15,302 bases of DNA. It comes from Pseudomonadota bacterium (GTDB taxonomy: Bacteria; Pseudomonadota; Alphaproteobacteria; Acetobacterales; Acetobacteraceae). Location of the stretch: assembly GCA_021784255.1 (NCBI GenBank), contig JAJXSZ010000038.1, positions 1 to 15,302 of the forward strand. Direction: 5' to 3'. The notes below the pieces were generated by a model. It did no database searches. It was not told where the DNA came from and worked only from the letters and a program-made list of their open reading frames with translations. Shown here in pieces: positions 1-9,945 of the stretch; the stretch's first letter is position 1, and every line of letters begins with the position of its first letter. The translations under genes were made by a program, and so were the position numbers.

Positions 1-1048
1 GCTCGCGGCACTGGACGGGGTAACGTTCCACGCGCGGCTCGGCAGCCAGGGCGCGCGGGCGAGGCGGATCGCCAGTCTCGCCGGCAGCATCGCCGCGGCA
101 CTCGGGGCGGACGCCAATCTTGCCCGCCGCGCCGGCATTCTCTGCAAGGCCGACCTTGCCACCGGCATGGTCGGCGAGTTCCCCGAGCTTCAAGGCGTGA
201 TGGGCGGCTACTACGCCGCGCATGACGGCGAGGCGCCGGGCGTCGCGGCCGCGATCCGCAGCCATTACGCGCCGCGCGGCCCGAACGAGGCGCCTCCGGC
301 CGAGCCGCTCGCGGCTTCGGTGGCGCTCGCCGACAAGCTCGACACGCTGGTGGGCTTCTTCGCCGTGGGCGAGAAGCCGAGCGGGGCCGGCGACCCGTTC
401 GCGCTGCGCCGCGCCGCCCTCGGTGTCGTCCGCATTCTTCGTGAGAGCGGATTGCGTCTCGCGCTGCGCCCCATCCTCGCTGCCGCCGCCACGGGGTATG
501 CGGAGCTGGCGGGCCCGGACGTTGCGGAAGAGGTGCTGGCCTTCATGGCCGAGCGGCTGCGTGTGCAGCTGCGCGCGGAGGGCGCGCGCCACGACGTGCT
601 TGCCGCCGTGCTCGGCGCTGGGCTTGACGACGATCTCGTCCGTCTGCTCGCCCGCACCGATGCCGTGGCCGGCGTGCTCGCGACCGAGGACGGCGCCAAT
701 CTCCTCGCGGGCTACCGCCGTGCCGCCAACATCCTGCGCATCGAGGAAGCCAAGGACGGGCCGCATGACGGCCCGGTCGCGGCGGAGCTGTTGCGCTCGG
801 CGAGCGAGCAGGCGGTTGCCGCTGCTGTCGGCCGCGCGCAACAGGCTGTGCCCGCCGCGCTGGCGCAGCAGGATTTCGCCGCGGCCATGGCGGCACTCGC
901 GCAACTGCGCGCGCCGCTCGACACATTCTTTGCCGAGGTGATGGTCAATGATCCGGCGCCGGAATTGCGCCGCAATCGTCTGGCCCTGCTCGCCCGCGTC
1001 CGTGCCACGATGAACCAGACTGCCGAGTTTTCCCGCATCGAAGGCTGA
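1..1048 (+). CDS. glyS: Glycyl-tRNA synthetase beta subunit (3' part, 5' end outside window)
   Basis: Partial gene: the reading frame is open from base 2 with no start in the window, giving about 348 C-terminal residues. GlyS is the beta chain of the bacterial alpha2beta2 glycine-tRNA ligase, which charges tRNA-Gly in the cytoplasm. The family signature is clear: KADLATGMVGEFPELQG followed by MGGYYA, and further on DKLDTLVGFF and GDPFALRRAALG. The last ~200 residues match the anticodon-binding C-terminal region. Usual length is near 690 residues, so about half is missing to the left; glyQ is expected just upstream. The stop at 1046-1048 is 15 bases before ppdK, so the two are probably cotranscribed. 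An internal ATG at 167 is in frame but is not the start, because conserved family sequence continues upstream of it. Confidence 0.96.
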   Translation, partial: LAALDGVTFHARLGSQGARARRIASLAGSIAAALGADANLARRAGILCKADLATGMVGEFPELQGVMGGYYAAHDGEAPGVAAAIRSHYAPRGPNEAPPAEPLAASVALADKLDTLVGFFAVGEKPSGAGDPFALRRAALGVVRILRESGLRLALRPILAAAATGYAELAGPDVAEEVLAFMAERLRVQLRAEGARHDVLAAVLGAGLDDDLVRLLARTDAVAGVLATEDGANLLAGYRRAANILRIEEAKDGPHDGPVAAELLRSASEQAVAAAVGRAQQAVPAALAQQDFAAAMAALAQLRAPLDTFFAEVMVNDPAPELRRNRLALLARVRATMNQTAEFSRIEG

Positions 1049-1063
1049 GGAGGTACGCCGCTC

Positions 1064-3735
<2,672 letters not shown>

Positions 3736-3736
<1 letters not shown>

Positions 3737-4515
3737 TGGCGGACGCGATCCCGGCCTCGATTCCGCGCGCGGCCCTGGTCACCGGGGCGGCGCGGCGGCT
3801 CGGGGCGGCGATCGCGCTCGCGCTGGCGCAAGCGGGTTTTTCGGTTGCCGTTCACGCCCGCGACAGCCGCGCCGAGGCGGAGGCGACGGCCGACGCCGTG
3901 CGCGCCAGGGGCGTTGGCGCCTGCGTGCTGCAAGCTGATCTCGCGCGCGAACCGGAGGTAGCGACCCTCATCGGGGCGGCGACGGCGGCGCTCGGTCCGG
4001 TCGGCGTCCTGGTCAACAACGCCAGCACGTTCGAACGCGACGAGTGGCGCGACGCCACCCGGGCCTCGTGGGATGCGCACATGGAGGCCAATCTCCGCGC
4101 GCCGTTCCGGCTGATGCAGGATTTTGCCCGCGCCCTGCCGGCGGCGGCCGAAGGGGTCGTGGTTAACATGCTCGACGAGCGCGTCTGGTCGCCGACACCG
4201 CATTTCATCTCCTACACGCTCAGCAAGTCCGGTCTGTGGACATTGACGCAGACCATGGCGTTGGCGCTCGCGCCGCGCATCCGCGTCGTCGGCATCGGTC
4301 CTGGCCCCGCGCTCGCCAACATGCGCCAGACCCCGGAGCAGTTCCGTCGTCAGGCGGAGGCGACACCGCTGGGCCGTCCGACATCGCCCGAGGAGGTCGC
4401 GCGCGCGGTGCTGGCGGTGCTGGCGCTGCCCTCCTATACGGGGCAGATGTTGGCGCTCGATGGCGGCCAGCACCTGCAATGGTCGCCCGAAAGCCCCGGT
4501 CGGGTCGTCGAATAG
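3736..4515 (+). CDS. SDR-family reductase resembling pteridine reductase (PTR1/FolM type)
   Basis: 259 residues, Rossmann-fold short-chain dehydrogenase/reductase. Visible motifs: cofactor-binding TGAARRLG (16-23), NNAS (94-97), YTLSK with Tyr160 and Lys164, and C-terminal LDGGQHLQW. The residue 13 before the catalytic Tyr, serine in ordinary SDRs, is Asp147 (VVNMLDERV). Asp-Tyr-Lys is the active site of trypanosomatid PTR1 and of bacterial FolM, which reduce dihydropterins or dihydrofolate with NADPH. Arg20/Arg21 of the glycine loop and Arg42 after strand 2 (HARDS) also fit NADPH preference as in PTR1. The gene overlaps ppdK by one base and is followed 9 bases later by a FolB-family gene, which supports a pterin substrate. 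The likely product is a dihydropteridine, dihydromonapterin or dihydrofolate reductase; exact substrate is inferred. A generic SDR of other specificity remains possible. Confidence 0.85.
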
Positions 4516-4524
4516 GAGAGCCAC

Positions 4525-4935
4525 GTGGAATCGCCGCGCTTCGCCGATGCCGGGCTCGCGCTGCGCCACGTATTCCTGCGCGACCTGATGCTGGACGCCG
4601 CGATCGGCGTCTACGCGAGCGAACACGGGCGGCGGCAGCGCATCCGCATCAATGTCGACCTTGCGGTGGAGGATGATGGTGCGCGCCCTCTCTCGCGCGC
4701 CGCGGTCGGGCGGGACACGCTGTCGCGCGTGGTCGATTACGCGGCGGTCGCCGAGCGCGTGCGCGCGATCGTCGCCGCGGGACACGTGCGTCTGGTCGAG
4801 ACGCTGGCCGAGCGCATCGCCGAATCCTGCCTCGAAGACCGCCGCGTCGCGATCGCGCGCGTGCGGGTGGAGAAACTCGATATCCTCCCCGATGCAGCAA
4901 GCGTGGGCGCCGAGATCGAGCGCCGCCGGCGCTAG
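4525..4935 (+). CDS. folB: Dihydroneopterin aldolase family protein (FolB, possibly FolX-like)
   Basis: 136 residues starting at GTG (4525), chosen because AGGAGAG at 4514-4520 lies just upstream and no in-frame ATG precedes the conserved region. FolB converts 7,8-dihydroneopterin to 6-hydroxymethyl-dihydropterin and glycolaldehyde in folate synthesis; members may also epimerise to dihydromonapterin. Motifs: IGVYASEHGRRQRIRINVDL (27-46), VVDYAAV (69-75), LVETLAERIA (90-99), VEKLDILPDA (115-124). By alignment in my head to the S. aureus enzyme, the active-site set is intact: Glu33, Tyr72, Glu92, Lys117. It ends the glyS-ppdK-SDR-folB run and is followed by a probable terminator. FolX (dihydroneopterin triphosphate epimerase) is a close relative and cannot be excluded, particularly with a FolM-like partner directly upstream. 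Confidence 0.9.
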   Translation: MESPRFADAGLALRHVFLRDLMLDAAIGVYASEHGRRQRIRINVDLAVEDDGARPLSRAAVGRDTLSRVVDYAAVAERVRAIVAAGHVRLVETLAERIAESCLEDRRVAIARVRVEKLDILPDAASVGAEIERRRR

Positions 4936-4957
4936 TTTTCCACTTCCCGGCCGGTGG

Positions 4958-4987
4958 CAAGCAATTCCAGGGGCATGCTTGTTTTTG
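4958..4987 (+). terminator. Probable intrinsic terminator after folB
   Basis: Inverted arms CAAGCA (4958-4963) and TGCTTG (4976-4981) enclose a 12-base loop and are followed at once by five T residues (4982-4986). G-U pairs could extend the outer stem slightly. It lies 22 bases after the folB stop and is the expected end of the ppdK-SDR-folB transcript. The stem is short and AT-containing, so strength is uncertain. Confidence 0.45.
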
Positions 4988-5060
4988 TTAAGATCATGAC
5001 GCTCCTGTCATCATAGAAATCAATGAAAACAGGATGTTGGACATTTAGTAACGTTATCCC
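4976..5060. other. AT-rich island in the folB-uvrC gap
   Basis: About 31 of these 85 bases are G or C (near 36%), against about two-thirds GC in the rest of the window. The island sits in the only intergenic gap longer than 200 bases (4936-5174). It could hold the uvrC promoter, an unwinding element, or be foreign or relic DNA. A poor promoter-like pair, TTGTTA (4985-4990) and TCATCA (5008-5013) at 17-base spacing, is visible. No known RNA family was recognised in it. The minus strand is open through the island (GTG at 5165 to a stop at 4932, 77 codons), but no ribosome-binding site or recognisable protein supports a gene. Confidence 0.6.
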
Positions 5061-5108
5061 CGCTTCCCGAGACTCAGCGGCGACCGGGCGCGCGGCCGTC
5101 CTGCCGGG

Positions 5109-5133
5109 AACCTTCCCCACAAGGTTATCCACA
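5109..5133 (+). promoter_or_regulatory. Inverted repeat overlapping an exact DnaA-box sequence upstream of uvrC
   Basis: AACCTT (5109-5114) and AAGGTT (5121-5126) form a perfect dyad with a six-base spacer, 49-66 bases before the uvrC start: an operator-like arrangement. Its right arm runs into TTATCCACA (5125-5133), an exact match to the DnaA box TTATNCACA. Weaker same-strand look-alikes are TTTTCCACT (4936-4944), TTATCCCCG (5054-5062) and TTCCCCACA (5113-5121). The alphaproteobacterial LexA site (GTTC-N7-GTTC) was looked for and not seen. Binding by DnaA or any repressor is inference only. Confidence 0.4.
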
Positions 5134-5174
5134 GGCTTCGCCACTATTTTTGGACCCGGTCGCACCCCAAGCCC

Positions 5175-7058
5175 ATGATCCCGGCAGAGCCTCCGCAGGA
5201 GCAGGATTCGGGCACTTCGTCACCAAAAGGTGTCGCGGTCATCGAGGCGGCGCTGCCCCGGCTGCCGCTCTCGCCCGGGGTCTACCGTATGCTCGATGCC
5301 GCCGGCGGCGCGCTCTATGTCGGCAAGGCGCGCGCGCTGCGCCGGCGCGTCACCGCCTATACCCAGTTCTCCCGCCTGCCCGAGCGCCTGCGCCGCATGG
5401 TGTCGGAGACGGTCAGCCTCGAGATCGTCACCACGCATACCGAGGCCGAGGCGCTGCTGCTCGAGGCGAACCTCATCAAGCGCCTCAAGCCGCGCTTCAA
5501 CATCGTCCTGCGTGACGACAAATCCTACCCCTGGCTGATGCTGACGGAGGACCACCCGTTTCCGCAGATCGCCAAGCATCGCGGCGCGCGCGCGCGCAAG
5601 GCGTCCTATTTCGGCCCGTTCGCCTCGGCCTGGGCGGTGAACCAGACCGTCACCGCGATGCAGCGCGTGTTCCTGTTGCGCTCCTGCGCCGACACCGTCT
5701 TTGCCACCCGCGCCCGGCCCTGCCTGCTGTTCCAGATCCGCCGCTGCTGCGCGCCCTGCGTCGGGCGCATCGCCGAGGCCGACTACGCGGCGCTCGTGGA
5801 CCAGGCGCGCAGCTTCCTCGCCGGTCGCGCCGGCCATGTGCAGCAGGCGCTCGCCGCCGAGATGGAGGCGGCGTCCGCGCACCTGGAGTTCGAGCGCGCC
5901 GCCTCCATCCGCGACCGGATCCGCGCGCTCACCGCTGTGCAGGGCACGGATGTCGTCAACCCGGCGAGCCTCGGCGATGCCGACGTGATCGCCGTCTGGC
6001 AGGATGCCGGGCAGAGTTGCGTGCAGGTGTTCTTCGTCCGCGGCGGGCGCAACAACGGCAACCGCGCGCATTTCCCCACCCATGCGCGCAGCGCCGAAGC
6101 GGCGGAGGTGCTCGCCGCCTTCATCGCCCAATTCTATGACGACAAGCCGCCGCCGCCGCTCATCCTGCTGAGCCATCCGATCGAGGAACGCGAGCTCGTC
6201 GAGGAGGCGCTGACGTTGAAGGCGCAGGCGCTGGGCGGGCGCAGGAGCGTTGAAATTGCGGTGCCGCAGCGCGGCGAAAAGCACGACGTCGTGCAGCACG
6301 CGCTGACCAACGCGCGCGAGGCGCTGGAGCGCAAGCTCGCGGAGAGCGCCGGCCAGGCCAAGCTGCTCGCCGGGGTTGCCGAGACCTTCGGCCTGCCGGC
6401 GCCGCCGGAACGCATCGAATGCTACGACAACAGCCACATCATGGGCGCCAACCCCTACGGCGTGATGGTCGTTGCCGGACCGGAAGGTTTCCGCAAGGCC
6501 GCCTACCGGAAATATTCCATTCGCGGCCCGATCACCCCTGGCGACGACTTCGCGATGATGCGCGAGACCCTGCTGCGCCGTTTCTCGCGCGCGCTGAAGG
6601 AGGCGCAGACGCTGCCCGATCTCGTCCTCATCGACGGCGGCGCGGGCCAGCTTTCCGCCGCCACCGCGGTGATGGAGGAGCTCGGCCTTGGCGACGTGAT
6701 GCTGGTGGCGATTGCCAAGGGGCCGGACCGCGACGCCGGGCGCGAATGGTTCCACCGCGCCGGCCATCCGCCGATGCAGTTGCCGCCGCGCGATCCCGTA
6801 CTCTACTTCCTGCAGCGCATCCGTGACGAGGCGCACCGCTTCGCCATCACCACGCACCGCGCCGGGCGCTCGAAATCGCTCGTCACCAGCGAGCTCGACG
6901 AGATCCCCGGCATCGGCCCGGCGCGCAAGAAGGCGCTGCTGCACCATTTCGGCTCCGCCCGCGGCGTCAAGCAGGCGGGGCTCGCGGACCTCGAGGCCGC
7001 GCCCGGCATCTCGAAGGAAATAGCAAAGAAGATCTACAGGTTCTTCAACCCCGGCTAG
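5175..7058 (+). CDS. uvrC: UvrABC excinuclease subunit C
   Basis: 627 residues, usual length. UvrC makes both incisions in nucleotide excision repair after UvrA/UvrB recognise damage. Domains in order: N-terminal GIY-YIG nuclease (SPGVYRM at 33-39, YVGKARALRRRV at 48-59, metal-ligand Glu97 in LLLEANLIK), UVR motif that binds UvrB (about residues 225-256, HLEFERAASIRDRI), C-terminal RNase H-like nuclease with Asp418 (CYDNSH), Asp457/458 (PGDDF), Asp487 (LIDGGAGQL) and the histidines of EAHRFAITTHR (554, 561), then tandem helix-hairpin-helix from residue 573 (EIPGIGPARKKALL; APGISKEIAKKI). Start ATG 5175 is the first in frame and leaves a normal ~30-residue lead; no strong ribosome-binding site precedes it. 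pgsA and molybdopterin genes often follow uvrC in relatives but are absent here; the next gene is convergent. Confidence 0.98.
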   Translation: MIPAEPPQEQDSGTSSPKGVAVIEAALPRLPLSPGVYRMLDAAGGALYVGKARALRRRVTAYTQFSRLPERLRRMVSETVSLEIVTTHTEAEALLLEANLIKRLKPRFNIVLRDDKSYPWLMLTEDHPFPQIAKHRGARARKASYFGPFASAWAVNQTVTAMQRVFLLRSCADTVFATRARPCLLFQIRRCCAPCVGRIAEADYAALVDQARSFLAGRAGHVQQALAAEMEAASAHLEFERAASIRDRIRALTAVQGTDVVNPASLGDADVIAVWQDAGQSCVQVFFVRGGRNNGNRAHFPTHARSAEAAEVLAAFIAQFYDDKPPPPLILLSHPIEERELVEEALTLKAQALGGRRSVEIAVPQRGEKHDVVQHALTNAREALERKLAESAGQAKLLAGVAETFGLPAPPERIECYDNSHIMGANPYGVMVVAGPEGFRKAAYRKYSIRGPITPGDDFAMMRETLLRRFSRALKEAQTLPDLVLIDGGAGQLSAATAVMEELGLGDVMLVAIAKGPDRDAGREWFHRAGHPPMQLPPRDPVLYFLQRIRDEAHRFAITTHRAGRSKSLVTSELDEIPGIGPARKKALLHHFGSARGVKQAGLADLEAAPGISKEIAKKIYRFFNPG

Positions 7059-7109
7059 AGCCATAGCCGACCAGATAGAAATCGTCTGGCCGGATGTCCT
7101 GCTCTAGCC
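7053..7109. repeat. Nested inverted repeat spanning the uvrC stop codon; possible terminator
   Basis: Outer arms GGCTAGAGC (7053-7061) and GCTCTAGCC (7101-7109) are perfect over nine bases. Inside them lie CCG (7067-7069) with CGG (7091-7093) and CCAGAT (7071-7076) with GTCTGG (7084-7089; one G-U pair), around a seven-base loop. The left outer arm contains the uvrC TAG stop (7056-7058). A second small hairpin, CGCGG-acg-CCGCG, is at 7116-7128. The element sits between convergent genes, so a bidirectional terminator or transcript-end structure is the simplest reading, but there is no T-run on either strand. It could also be one copy of a dispersed palindromic repeat; no second copy was noticed in this window. 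Confidence 0.5.
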
Positions 7110-7141
7110 CGCCGTCGCGGACGCCGCGTGAGCGTGCGTGC

Positions 7142-8233
7142 TCAGCCGGCGGCCTCGACCACCAGGTCGGCGATCGCGATCGCCGCGGTGAGACCCGGGC
7201 TCTCGATGCCGAACAGGTTCACCAGCCCCTTCGCGCCGTGCACGCGGCGACCCTGGATGACGAAATCCTGCGCCGGCGCGCCCGGCGGCACGATCTTGGG
7301 GCGAATGCCCGCATAGGCCGGCTGCAAGGCCCCATCCTTCAGATCCGGCCAGTAGCGGCGGATCGCCGCATAGAAACTGTCCGCGCGCGCGGGGTCGACA
7401 TCGTAGTCGATCGCGTCCACCCACTCGACATCCGGCCCGAAACGGGCCTGCCCGCCGAGATCGATGGTGAGGTGCACGCCGAGCCCGCCGGGCACCGGCA
7501 CCGGGTAGATCAGGCGGGAGAACGGCGCCCGGCCCGGCAGCGAAAAATAGTTTCCCTTGGCCCAGTACTCTCTCGGCACCAGCGCGCCCGGCATCCCGGC
7601 GATGCTGCGCGCCAGCGCCGGCGCGTGCAGCCCGGCGGAGTTCACCAGCGTCCGGCAGGCGAGCGTCATGCCCGCCGCCTCGATCGTCACGCCATTGTCG
7701 GTGACCTGGCCGCGCTCGACATGGGTGTGGAACACAAACGTTGCTCCCGCCGCCTCCGCCTCGCCGCGCAGTGCCAGCATGTAGCCGTGGCTGTCCACGA
7801 TTCCGGTGTGGGGCGAATGCAGCGCCGCGGCGCAGGCGAGGGCCGGCTCCAGCGCCCGCGCTTCGCCCGCCGTCAGCATCCGCATCTCCTCGACCCCATT
7901 GGCCTCGGCGCGCGCCCTGATCCCGACGAGACGCTCCGCCTCCGCGGCGTCGGCGGCCACGATCAGCTTGCCGCAGGCCCGCGCCTCCACGCCGTGCATG
8001 GCGCAGAACGCATAGAGACGCCGCCGCCCGGCGACGCACAGCCGCGCCATCAGCGAATCCCGCGGATAGTAGATTCCGGCGTGGATCACCTCGGAGTTGC
8101 GTGACGACGTGCTGGTGCCGGTTGCCTCGGCGGCCTCCAGCACCAGCACCTCGCGCCCTGCCTTCGCCAGTGCCCGCGCGGCCGCGATCCCCACCACGCC
8201 GGCGCCCACGACCACGCAATCGATGAATTCCAT
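7142..8233 (-). CDS. FAD-dependent oxidoreductase, L-2-hydroxyglutarate oxidase-like
   Basis: 363 residues from ATG at 8233. N-terminal dinucleotide-binding motif VVVGAGVVGIAAARALAKAG (7-26) marks a DAO/GlpD-type flavoprotein. The stretches NSEVIHAGIYYPRDSLMARL, LYAFCAMHGVEARACGKLIV and SPHTGIVDSHGY resemble human L2HGDH and bacterial LhgO, which oxidise L-2-hydroxyglutarate to 2-oxoglutarate and pass electrons to the quinone pool. The C-terminal FGIESPGLTAAIAIADLV is the second FAD-contact region. No signal peptide or membrane helix is seen. The frame stays open upstream to 8593, but that part is antisense to the next gene's signal peptide and lacks family similarity, so it was excluded. No clear ribosome-binding site. 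It is divergent from a binding-protein gene across 69 bases, suggesting a possible catabolic link. The substrate is not proven: another 2-hydroxyacid or amine is possible. Confidence 0.88.
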   Translation of the reverse strand: MEFIDCVVVGAGVVGIAAARALAKAGREVLVLEAAEATGTSTSSRNSEVIHAGIYYPRDSLMARLCVAGRRRLYAFCAMHGVEARACGKLIVAADAAEAERLVGIRARAEANGVEEMRMLTAGEARALEPALACAAALHSPHTGIVDSHGYMLALRGEAEAAGATFVFHTHVERGQVTDNGVTIEAAGMTLACRTLVNSAGLHAPALARSIAGMPGALVPREYWAKGNYFSLPGRAPFSRLIYPVPVPGGLGVHLTIDLGGQARFGPDVEWVDAIDYDVDPARADSFYAAIRRYWPDLKDGALQPAYAGIRPKIVPPGAPAQDFVIQGRRVHGAKGLVNLFGIESPGLTAAIAIADLVVEAAG

Positions 8234-8302
8234 CCAACAGGCTTCGCGCAGCCGGCGCGTGGGTGCAAGATCGGCGCAACAACAACAGGACGGGGGGCTC
8301 CC

Positions 8303-9880
8303 ATGCGTCGTCGTACCTTCCTTGCCGGCACCGCCGCCGGCATCGCCGCTCCGGCACTGGCCCGCGGCGCCTCGAAGAACGTGCTGAAATTCGTCCCTGA
8401 CGTGGACCTCGTGTCGCTCGATCCGGTCTGGACCACCAGCTACCAGACCCGCGATTTCGGCTACATGGTCTACGATACGCTCTACGGGCAGAACGCCACC
8501 TTCGAGCCGACGCCGCAGATGGTCGAGGGGCACGTCGTCGAGGACGGCGGCAAGACCTGGAAGATGACGCTGCGCGACGGCCTCAAATTCCATGATGGCG
8601 CGAAGGTGCTCGCCCGCGACGCCGTCGCCTCGATCAAGCGCTGGGCCGCGCGCGACGGCTTCGGCCAGTCGATCGCCGCCATCACCGACGAGATGTCGGC
8701 GCCTGACGACAAGACCATCGTCATCAAGCTCAAGACGCCGTTCCCGCTGCTGCCGACCGCGCTGTGCAAGATCTCGCCCAACATGTGCCCGATCATGCCG
8801 CAGCGCCTGGCCGAGACCGACCCCTACAAGCAGGTGACGGAAGCGGTCGGCAGCGGCCCCTATCGCTGGAAGGGCGACGAGCGCATCGCCGGCGTGCGCG
8901 CGGTCTGGGAGCGCAACCCGGACTACGTGGCGCGCCCCTCGGGCAAGGCGGAATGGACCTCAGGCCCGAAGCTCGCGAAATTCGAGCGCATCGAGTGGCA
9001 CATCATCCAGGACCCGGCGACCGCCATGGGGGCGCTGCAGACCGGGGAAGTGGACTGGTGGTACACGCCCTCCGCCGACCTGCTGGGAGTGCTGCAGAAG
9101 AGCCGCGGGGTGGTGACGCCGTTCGTGGTGCCCACCGGCACCATCGCGACGATGCGCTTCAACCAGCTCCTGCCGCCGTTCGACAACCCGGCGATCCGTC
9201 GCGCCATCGTCCACGCGGTGACGCAATCCGATTATATGATCGCGGTGAACGGCACCGATCGCCGGCGCTGGCGCGACGGGGTCGGCTTTTTCTGTCCTGA
9301 CACGCCGATGGCCAGCGATGCCGGCATGGCAAACCTTACCGGCAAGCGTGATCTCGGCGCCGTGAAGCGGGCGCTGGAGCAGGCCGGCTACAAGGGCGAG
9401 AAGGTCGTCTTCCTGGCGCCGATGAACATTGCCTCGACCAAGGCGCTCGCCGAGGTGACCGGGGCCTTGCTGCCCAAGATCGGCATCAACCTGGACTTCC
9501 AGGCGATGGACTGGGGCACGGTGCTGCTGCGCCGCGCCAAGATGGACCCGATCGACAAGGGGGGCTGGAGCATCTTCCAGACCTCGTGGAGCGGGCTCGA
9601 CCAGCTCAACCCCGCCGTTCACGTCTTCCTGCGCGGCAACGGCAAGCAGGCGATCACCGGTTGGCCCACCGCGCCGAAGCTCGAGGCGCTGCGCGACCAG
9701 TGGATGGCGGCGACGACGCTGGCCGCCCAGCGCGAGATCGCGCGCCAGATCCAGCTCCAGGCCTTCATCGACGTGCCCTACATTCCGCTGGGCCAGAGCC
9801 TGACGCCGACCGCCTGCCGTGCCGACCTCAAGGGATTGCTGCAGGGACTGCCGATCTTCTGGAATATCGAGCGGGCCTGA
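8303..9880 (+). CDS. ABC transporter substrate-binding protein, family 5 (peptide/nickel/opine type), Tat-exported
   Basis: 525 residues, typical for SBP_bac_5 proteins, which capture peptides, opines, nickel complexes or other ligands in the periplasm. The N-terminus MRRRTFLAGTAAGIAAPALA is a twin-arginine signal with likely cleavage after ALA (about residue 20). Family features follow: SLDPVWTTSYQTRDFGYMVYDTLY, the MTLRDGLKFHDGAKVLARDAV segment, GSGPYRWKGDER, and MRFNQLLPPFDNPAIRRAI. The start has a G-rich ribosome-binding site (GGGGGG at 8292-8297). Neither of the DppB/DppC-type permeases nor DppD/F ATPases that would normally accompany it are nearby; the following permeases belong to the sugar class. 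It is therefore an orphan binding protein, which must use a distant permease or act as a sensor or extracytoplasmic binder. Ligand unknown. Confidence 0.93.
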   Translation: MRRRTFLAGTAAGIAAPALARGASKNVLKFVPDVDLVSLDPVWTTSYQTRDFGYMVYDTLYGQNATFEPTPQMVEGHVVEDGGKTWKMTLRDGLKFHDGAKVLARDAVASIKRWAARDGFGQSIAAITDEMSAPDDKTIVIKLKTPFPLLPTALCKISPNMCPIMPQRLAETDPYKQVTEAVGSGPYRWKGDERIAGVRAVWERNPDYVARPSGKAEWTSGPKLAKFERIEWHIIQDPATAMGALQTGEVDWWYTPSADLLGVLQKSRGVVTPFVVPTGTIATMRFNQLLPPFDNPAIRRAIVHAVTQSDYMIAVNGTDRRRWRDGVGFFCPDTPMASDAGMANLTGKRDLGAVKRALEQAGYKGEKVVFLAPMNIASTKALAEVTGALLPKIGINLDFQAMDWGTVLLRRAKMDPIDKGGWSIFQTSWSGLDQLNPAVHVFLRGNGKQAITGWPTAPKLEALRDQWMAATTLAAQREIARQIQLQAFIDVPYIPLGQSLTPTACRADLKGLLQGLPIFWNIERA

Positions 9881-9890
9881 GCCGTCCGCA

Positions 9891-9919
9891 TTGACTCCCG
9901 CCCCGCTGGCCGCATCATC
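9891..9919 (+). promoter_or_regulatory. Candidate promoter for the sugar-type ABC operon
   Basis: TTGACT (9891-9896) matches the -35 consensus at five of six positions and is followed after exactly 17 bases by ATCATC (9914-9919), a weak -10. The predicted transcript would begin near 9926, just ahead of the ribosome-binding site (GGGAGAGG, 9934-9941) for the gene at 9946. It lies directly after the stop of the preceding gene. The -10 is poor, so this is tentative. Confidence 0.3.
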
Positions 9920-9945
9920 GCGCCGATCCGTTTGGGAGAGGAACG

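Noticed and set aside
4936..5174. Chromosomal replication origin
   Set aside because: Only one exact DnaA box, no origin-typical neighbour genes, and no skew information from a 15-kb window; kept as a finding, not called as an origin.
5220..7064. Long minus-strand open frame (614 codons) opposite uvrC
   Set aside because: Antisense shadow of a strongly conserved gene; low-complexity composition and no domain.
7094..8104. Plus-strand frame of 336 codons opposite the FAD oxidoreductase
   Set aside because: Arg/His-rich antisense shadow; the minus strand has clear FAD-binding and L2HGDH-like motifs.
8234..8593. N-terminal extension of the FAD oxidoreductase frame
   Set aside because: The dinucleotide-binding fold starts at the ATG at 8233 as in the family; the extension is antisense to the Tat signal and start of the next gene.
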